A stretch of DNA of 64,000 nt. It comes from Bidens hawaiensis (taxonomy: Eukaryota; Streptophyta; Magnoliopsida; Asterales; Asteraceae). The notes beneath the pieces are model-generated. The model saw only the letters and a program-made list of their open reading frames with translations. It was not told the DNA's origin and did no database searches. Shown here piece after piece: positions 60,018-64,000 of this stretch. The position numbers and the translations under genes were made by a program. The stretch's first letter is position 1. Each line of letters opens with the position of its first letter. The stretch lies in the NCBI GenBank assembly GCA_021521415.1, contig JAIQDT010002995.1:186001-250000 (forward strand), written 5' to 3'.

Positions 60018-61789
60018 TGTGACATTCATCAAATTCGGGTCTCGTTTGTATTCGTTTTGTAACCCTTTATTGTGTAAACCGACCCGTTTTATAAACAGAA
60101 ACTTTTGATATAATCAAAATGATGGATTTTATCTTACAATATTGTTTTACACTTGTTGGGTCTTGAAAACATCCATTCTGGTCCTTAAAACGCGTTAAAA
60201 TCACTTAAAACGAACTCCGGGGACCATTCTGTCATTTTTGAAAGTTGTAAAATATCACCAGCCACCATCCTCATCGCGCTACGCAATGGGGAGAGACCCC
60301 TTGGTCACGTATCTCGAGCCCTGGGTGACCAGACCTACATGTATTGTTTGTTTGTTGGTTCTTTTATCAAACAAATCCGAGTTTTAACCAATAAACCACT
60401 TGTTTAACCCATTTAATCACTTCCTATAAATGCCCAACCCATTCCCACATTAATCCCTGCTCATAAACCATTTCCTCACTCAAATTCAAAGATCACTCAA
60501 GGTTATTTTCATGTTTTTGTGAAAGTCAAACTGATGTAGTTTTTCATTTTTATTAGTTTATTTTAATCTTAACTAATACTTGAAGCATATGGCACAACAT
60601 ATATATAATATACACCCCTTGTTACCTTTGGTGGTTAGTTTTCCGGCCTCGGTCGGTTGAGTTGTCCTTGATATATATATATACATATATATATATATAA
60701 CTTGTTTATACATACTAACCATGAGTAACTTCTGCTCATTTTAGTTTATTTATCATATTTATGAAGTTCTATTGTTATGGTTTTGAAGAGAGTAGAATCG
60801 GTTTAACCGTAAATAGCTCTAAACCGTAAACCGAACTTTGTTTACTAGTTTTGTTAAATAATTGTTTAAACATTCTTTATGTTAGATTTAAGTTTCTAAA
60901 ATCATTATTATAAGTTCTATGGTTATGGGTTTGTAGATTCTAACCTCGGTCTTAACCCGAAACTAGATCCGAACCGAAAACCGAACTTTCATTTAAAGAC
61001 TTTATTGTTAACTTTTTGGTTGTAAAACTTAGGTTTCATCATTTATAAGTTATTATATAAATTCTTTGATACTTGGGCATGTGGAAATCATCTATGAACT
61101 TATTGTGAGATGGAAACCGAACCAAACCGAACTAAACCGATTTTCACTCGCTTAAGACACACAAGTGTGTTTTTAGCTATCAAGACTTGTATATTTATTT
61201 AAAAATACTTTACAAACCGATTTTAAATAATTTATTAAGTACTTGGATGTTGAATCCAACTTGATCTTATAACAAAGTTGGACTGACAAAACGAACACTC
61301 GCTTAGCGTACGTTGTTTTTTCTAAAACAATAGAACTACATACTTGGTTAAGTATTATTAGATTTTATTGAGTTATCTCGTAACATTTATTATTTCGGAA
61401 AGTTGACTTTGGGTTTGACCGATTATCAAGACCCGAACCAACAACCCGAACACTCGTTAAAACCCGTTTTAGTATCTATATTACAAAGGGACTTGCATTC
61501 TTGCATTTTTACCCACCTTATTACTTAACATAGGTTGAGTAAATATTAAGGTTAGATACTTTAACCCGGTTTCGAGCAAACTTACATTTTTAAAGGGTTA
61601 TTAATATAATTGAACAATATATCTATTTGTTATATTTTGTTATAATTATCTATGAATATTGTTATGTGACATTTTGATGTTGTGAAATTAAATGAGTTGT
61701 TAAATATTGTCGCTTTAAATAGTGTCATGCGCTTATGGGCAATCCGTCGCATCCCGGCATGTTCCGTCGCCTTTGGTCGGGGTGTGACA
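60018..61789 (+). repeat. 3' LTR of chromovirus G
   Basis: TGTGACATTCATC...GGGGTGTGACA, 1772 bp. TATAAAT at 60425-60431 is the likely promoter. The next five bases, CTAAT (61790-61794), should be the TSD; the left copy is lost. ORFs 61630-61951 are chance. Confidence 0.88.
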
Positions 61790-62488
61790 CTAATAAAAAG
61801 AAATAAACCTGTCAATGCCAAAATACAACAAATTTTCATATGTGTAACCAAAAAGACCGGCATGTTACTGTTGCGAACCAACACAAATTCGGTTCGTATT
61901 AGTGGTACCAACACAAATTCGGTTCGTACTTGCGGTATCAACACAAATTAGTAATCCAAAAAAATATTTTAAAGGCGACCTTGGTATCAAACATTGACAC
62001 GAGGATATAAACCATGCGACGATGAGATATATTTTATCACGAAAAAAATTTCAGGCATTGTAAAGACGAACTATAATAAATATTGAAGCAAAATTTAAAA
62101 AAATCGTTTAACCAAAATTACGATATGTAAATCAGACACTTGTCCACATTTAGTGTTTAAAAATATAGTTGGGTAAATATTTTAATTAGTTGAAAAAAAA
62201 TTTATAATAAAGGAAGTAAAGCCTATTATTTTTATTTTGAAATTATGGTTAGTGAATTAATGGTTATAATAATTTATAAAATATTAAATAAATGAATAGT
62301 AAAAGGAATGGTGACTTTGTGAGTAGGATGTAATCCTCTTTTTAATATATATATATTAATGTGTAACGAAATGCTCATAAAAATAAATAAAACAAAACTG
62401 TGTTTTTAGATATTTTTTAAAAAGTTAAATATTTTAAGTTATTATAATAAACAATAACCAATATATATATATATATGATCATGATCAT
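61790..62488. other. AT-rich flanking DNA outside the nest
   Basis: Old target sequence of G. Only a short tandem repeat and TA microsatellites (62346-62360, 62461-62476) are visible. Confidence 0.5.
61877..61950. repeat. 30-bp tandem repeat, 2.5 copies
   Basis: Unit starts ACCAACACAAATTCGGTTCG; copies at 61877, 61907 and partial 61937. Confidence 0.85.
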
Positions 62489-62955
62489 GTGAGAACCATT
62501 TTGAAATTGAGAACTTAGAGAACCATTTTAGACCAAAAGAAATTTCTTTAAAAAAATATAAAACAAAAAAACGCAAAAATAAAAAAGTAAAAGAACCAAA
62601 AAATATTATTTGTCATCCCGGGTTAATTAAAAAATTTTAAAAATATCGGTTTATCATAATTATACATATATGTTTAATACGTATTTTTTAATTTTATAAA
62701 AGTTATTATTTATACACATATAAACAATTAAGATAAATGATAATGTACACACGTGTACTTTATGTAAATCAAGATTAAAAAGACATACATATGTGTATAT
62801 TGTGTTTTTTTTATGAAACATGGATGAAAATTAAAAAAAAATGTTTTTTTAACATTTTTAAATTTTTGGTTTTATAACTTTTAAGGTTTTGTTTTTACGT
62901 CCTAAAATGGTTCTTAAAGTTCTCAATTTCAAAACGATCTCTTAGAATCCTCACC
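62489..62955. mobile_element. MITE-like element with ~45-bp inverted ends
   Basis: The left end holds TTTTGAAATTGAGAACTT and AGAACCATTTTAG; the reverse complement of the right end holds the same two blocks (about 62889-62955). AT-rich, no ORF, bordered by TA repeats. Superfamily not determined. Confidence 0.65.
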
Positions 62956-62967
62956 CTATATATATAT

Positions 62968-63159
62968 AGGGTGGGGTTACAATAAGAAGTGAAGTGTGTC
63001 TAATAAGTGTAGCAAGTAATATGGTGTGTTAGATATGTTGATCTGGCGGTGTATTTTCAAAAAGTGTTTAATGTGCGGTGTGTTTTATTAGACCTAATGG
63101 TGAAAACACACTTCCTACACTTCTTAGGAAAAATCTACTTCTTATTATAGCCTTGCTCT
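62968..63159. mobile_element. short MITE-like element in a TA repeat
   Basis: 192 bp with imperfect inverted ends (AGGGTGGGGTTACAATAAGA versus AGAGCAAGGCTATAATAAGA), flanked on both sides by TATATATATA. No ORF. Confidence 0.65.
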
Positions 63160-63174
63160 ATATATATATATATT

Positions 63175-63203
63175 CTAGCAGAGAGCCCGCGCTTTGCTGC
63201 GGG
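63175..63203 (-). other. possible Helitron-like 3' end (hairpin plus CTAG)
   Basis: On the minus strand a CCCGC...GCGGG hairpin is followed by CTCTCTG and CTAG, as at Helitron 3' ends. The base after CTAG is A, not the expected T, and no 5' end was identified. Confidence 0.3.
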
Positions 63204-63334
63204 TGTGAAATATGACCATAATACTGTTACTTATAGGAATTTATTGTGTTATAATATCCGTCAAGTTTATCGTATGACTTTGATCGCTTTGTTTAAGTCA
63301 AGATGTAACAAATCACGCACATCTCCTTAATGTT

Positions 63335-63829
63335 TGTGGTAATAACAAAGCAATGAATGGAATTGAAGGTAGCATTTAGTCCAACATTAAATATACAAGC
63401 GTCTCATGAGAGAGAAAGTGGGAGGTGAAAGGTTTCATATATGCATTATAATGTAATAATCGCCCGCGCGTTGCGGCAGGATACAATAGAAATTCGGTCG
63501 ATGCGTTTCTACATCGAAGAAAAACATTTTATATAAGAAATTGAACTAATGGAGGCAAATCCTAGAATCCGTAGATGTGATTTGGGAATTGAAGATGAGG
63601 TCTTAAAGTAGGCTTCAATTGAAACGGATCTGGGATTCAATAGCGGGTAGATGGAAAGGGTAAAGTATTCATCTGTTGCATTCAAATGAAAGATTCAATG
63701 ACTCAAGCAACGAATGTGGTAATGACAAAGCAATGAATGGAAATTGAAGGTAGCATTCAGTCCAACATTAAATATACAAGCTCTCATGAGAGAGAAAGTG
63801 GGAGGTGAAAGGTTGTCTATATGTATTAT
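63335..63829. repeat. pair of ~115-bp direct repeats
   Basis: 63335-63449 and 63715-63829 share a TGTGGTAA..ACAAAGCAATGAATGG start and a GAGAGAAAGTGGGAGGTGAA end. A GC-rich CCCGCGCGTTGCGG stretch (63462-63480) follows the first copy. The sequence from 63830 to 64000 shows no feature. Confidence 0.75.
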
Positions 63830-64000
63830 TGTTGGGTGCGGATTTTCATCCTCGGAATTGAGCCTAATTTAAGGATAACAACTTGAGCTGCTATTCTGAG
63901 GAAGGTACGTTGACTAATTCAATGGTCCTATATTATCTGATTGTTTTGCAGATAAGAGCATGTGTTAAATATGTTTATAAGAACGTGGATTGCAACGGAA

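Larger units (their letters stand above)
37935..61789 (+). mobile_element. Tekay-type chromovirus (Gypsy) G, 5'-truncated and twice interrupted
   Basis: RT start 37949-38447, RT/RNase H/integrase 40655-42572, chromodomain end 59619-59986, PPT and 3' LTR 60018-61789. Element D splits it at TTTGC and solo LTR E at CTAGC; joining across each TSD restores the expected order of conserved residues. Everything upstream of the RT is missing. Many CGA to TGA stops. Confidence 0.9.

Noticed and set aside
61682..61951. 89-aa ORF after the chromovirus
   Set aside because: Spans the LTR end and a tandem repeat; no conserved features.
1..64000. host protein-coding, tRNA or rRNA gene
   Set aside because: Every substantial ORF is a retrotransposon gene or unknown element ORF; no cloverleaf or rRNA sequence noticed by eye.

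Overview
This is a repeat-only stretch of a large plant nuclear genome, most likely a eudicot; the exact taxon cannot be read from the sequence. I found no host gene, tRNA, rRNA or CRISPR. Nearly all of the 64 kb is long terminal repeat (LTR) retrotransposons inserted into one another, in both orientations. Repeat ends, target-site duplications (TSDs), primer-binding sites (PBSs) and polypurine tracts (PPTs) let most boundaries be placed to the base.

Layout. 1-8909: decayed Copia element A of the Sirevirus (SIRE/Maximus) type, cut by the window edge and by the next element. 8910-15098: non-autonomous element L with Athila-like signals (tRNA-Asp PBS, one unknown ORF, no pol), 3' LTR truncated. 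15099-~37934: decayed Athila (Gypsy) element H, split by Sirevirus B (16365-28659, TSD ATGTT). ~37935-61789: decayed Tekay-type chromovirus G, split twice: by small minus-strand Sirevirus-like element D (38448-40654, TSD TTTGC) and by minus-strand solo LTR E (42573-59618, TSD CTAGC). E itself contains solo LTR F (43736-45806, TSD CCAAG) and Sirevirus C (46765-59126). 61790-64000: AT-rich old sequence with two MITE-like elements and short repeats.

B and C are the youngest and best preserved: their LTR pairs differ by about 1 of 404 and 3 of 462 bases by eye. Each has gag, pol and a third ORF (ORF3) in the position often called env-like. Neither copy is complete. B has intact gag and ORF3 but two stop codons in integrase. 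C has an open pol but 5-nt losses in gag and ORF3.

Most interesting signals. (1) B and C share a candidate phase-0/phase-0 intron, from a consensus donor in mid-gag to an acceptor just before protease. It removes the gag stop and would join gag to pol in frame. (2) In A, B and C, ORF3 is preceded by a TATA box, a leader, and a candidate 5'UTR intron ending CAG/ATATGG, which suggests its own internal promoter. (3) The same palindromic motif (GGCGAAGTT...AACTTCGCC) lies just upstream of the TATA in LTRs and in the internal ORF3 promoters. Athila H shows the same design with an unrelated doubled palindrome (GCACGG..CCGTGC). (4) A duplicated double-hairpin RNA motif with pairing-preserving changes lies between pol and ORF3 in all three Sireviruses. 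All functional readings are inference from sequence alone.
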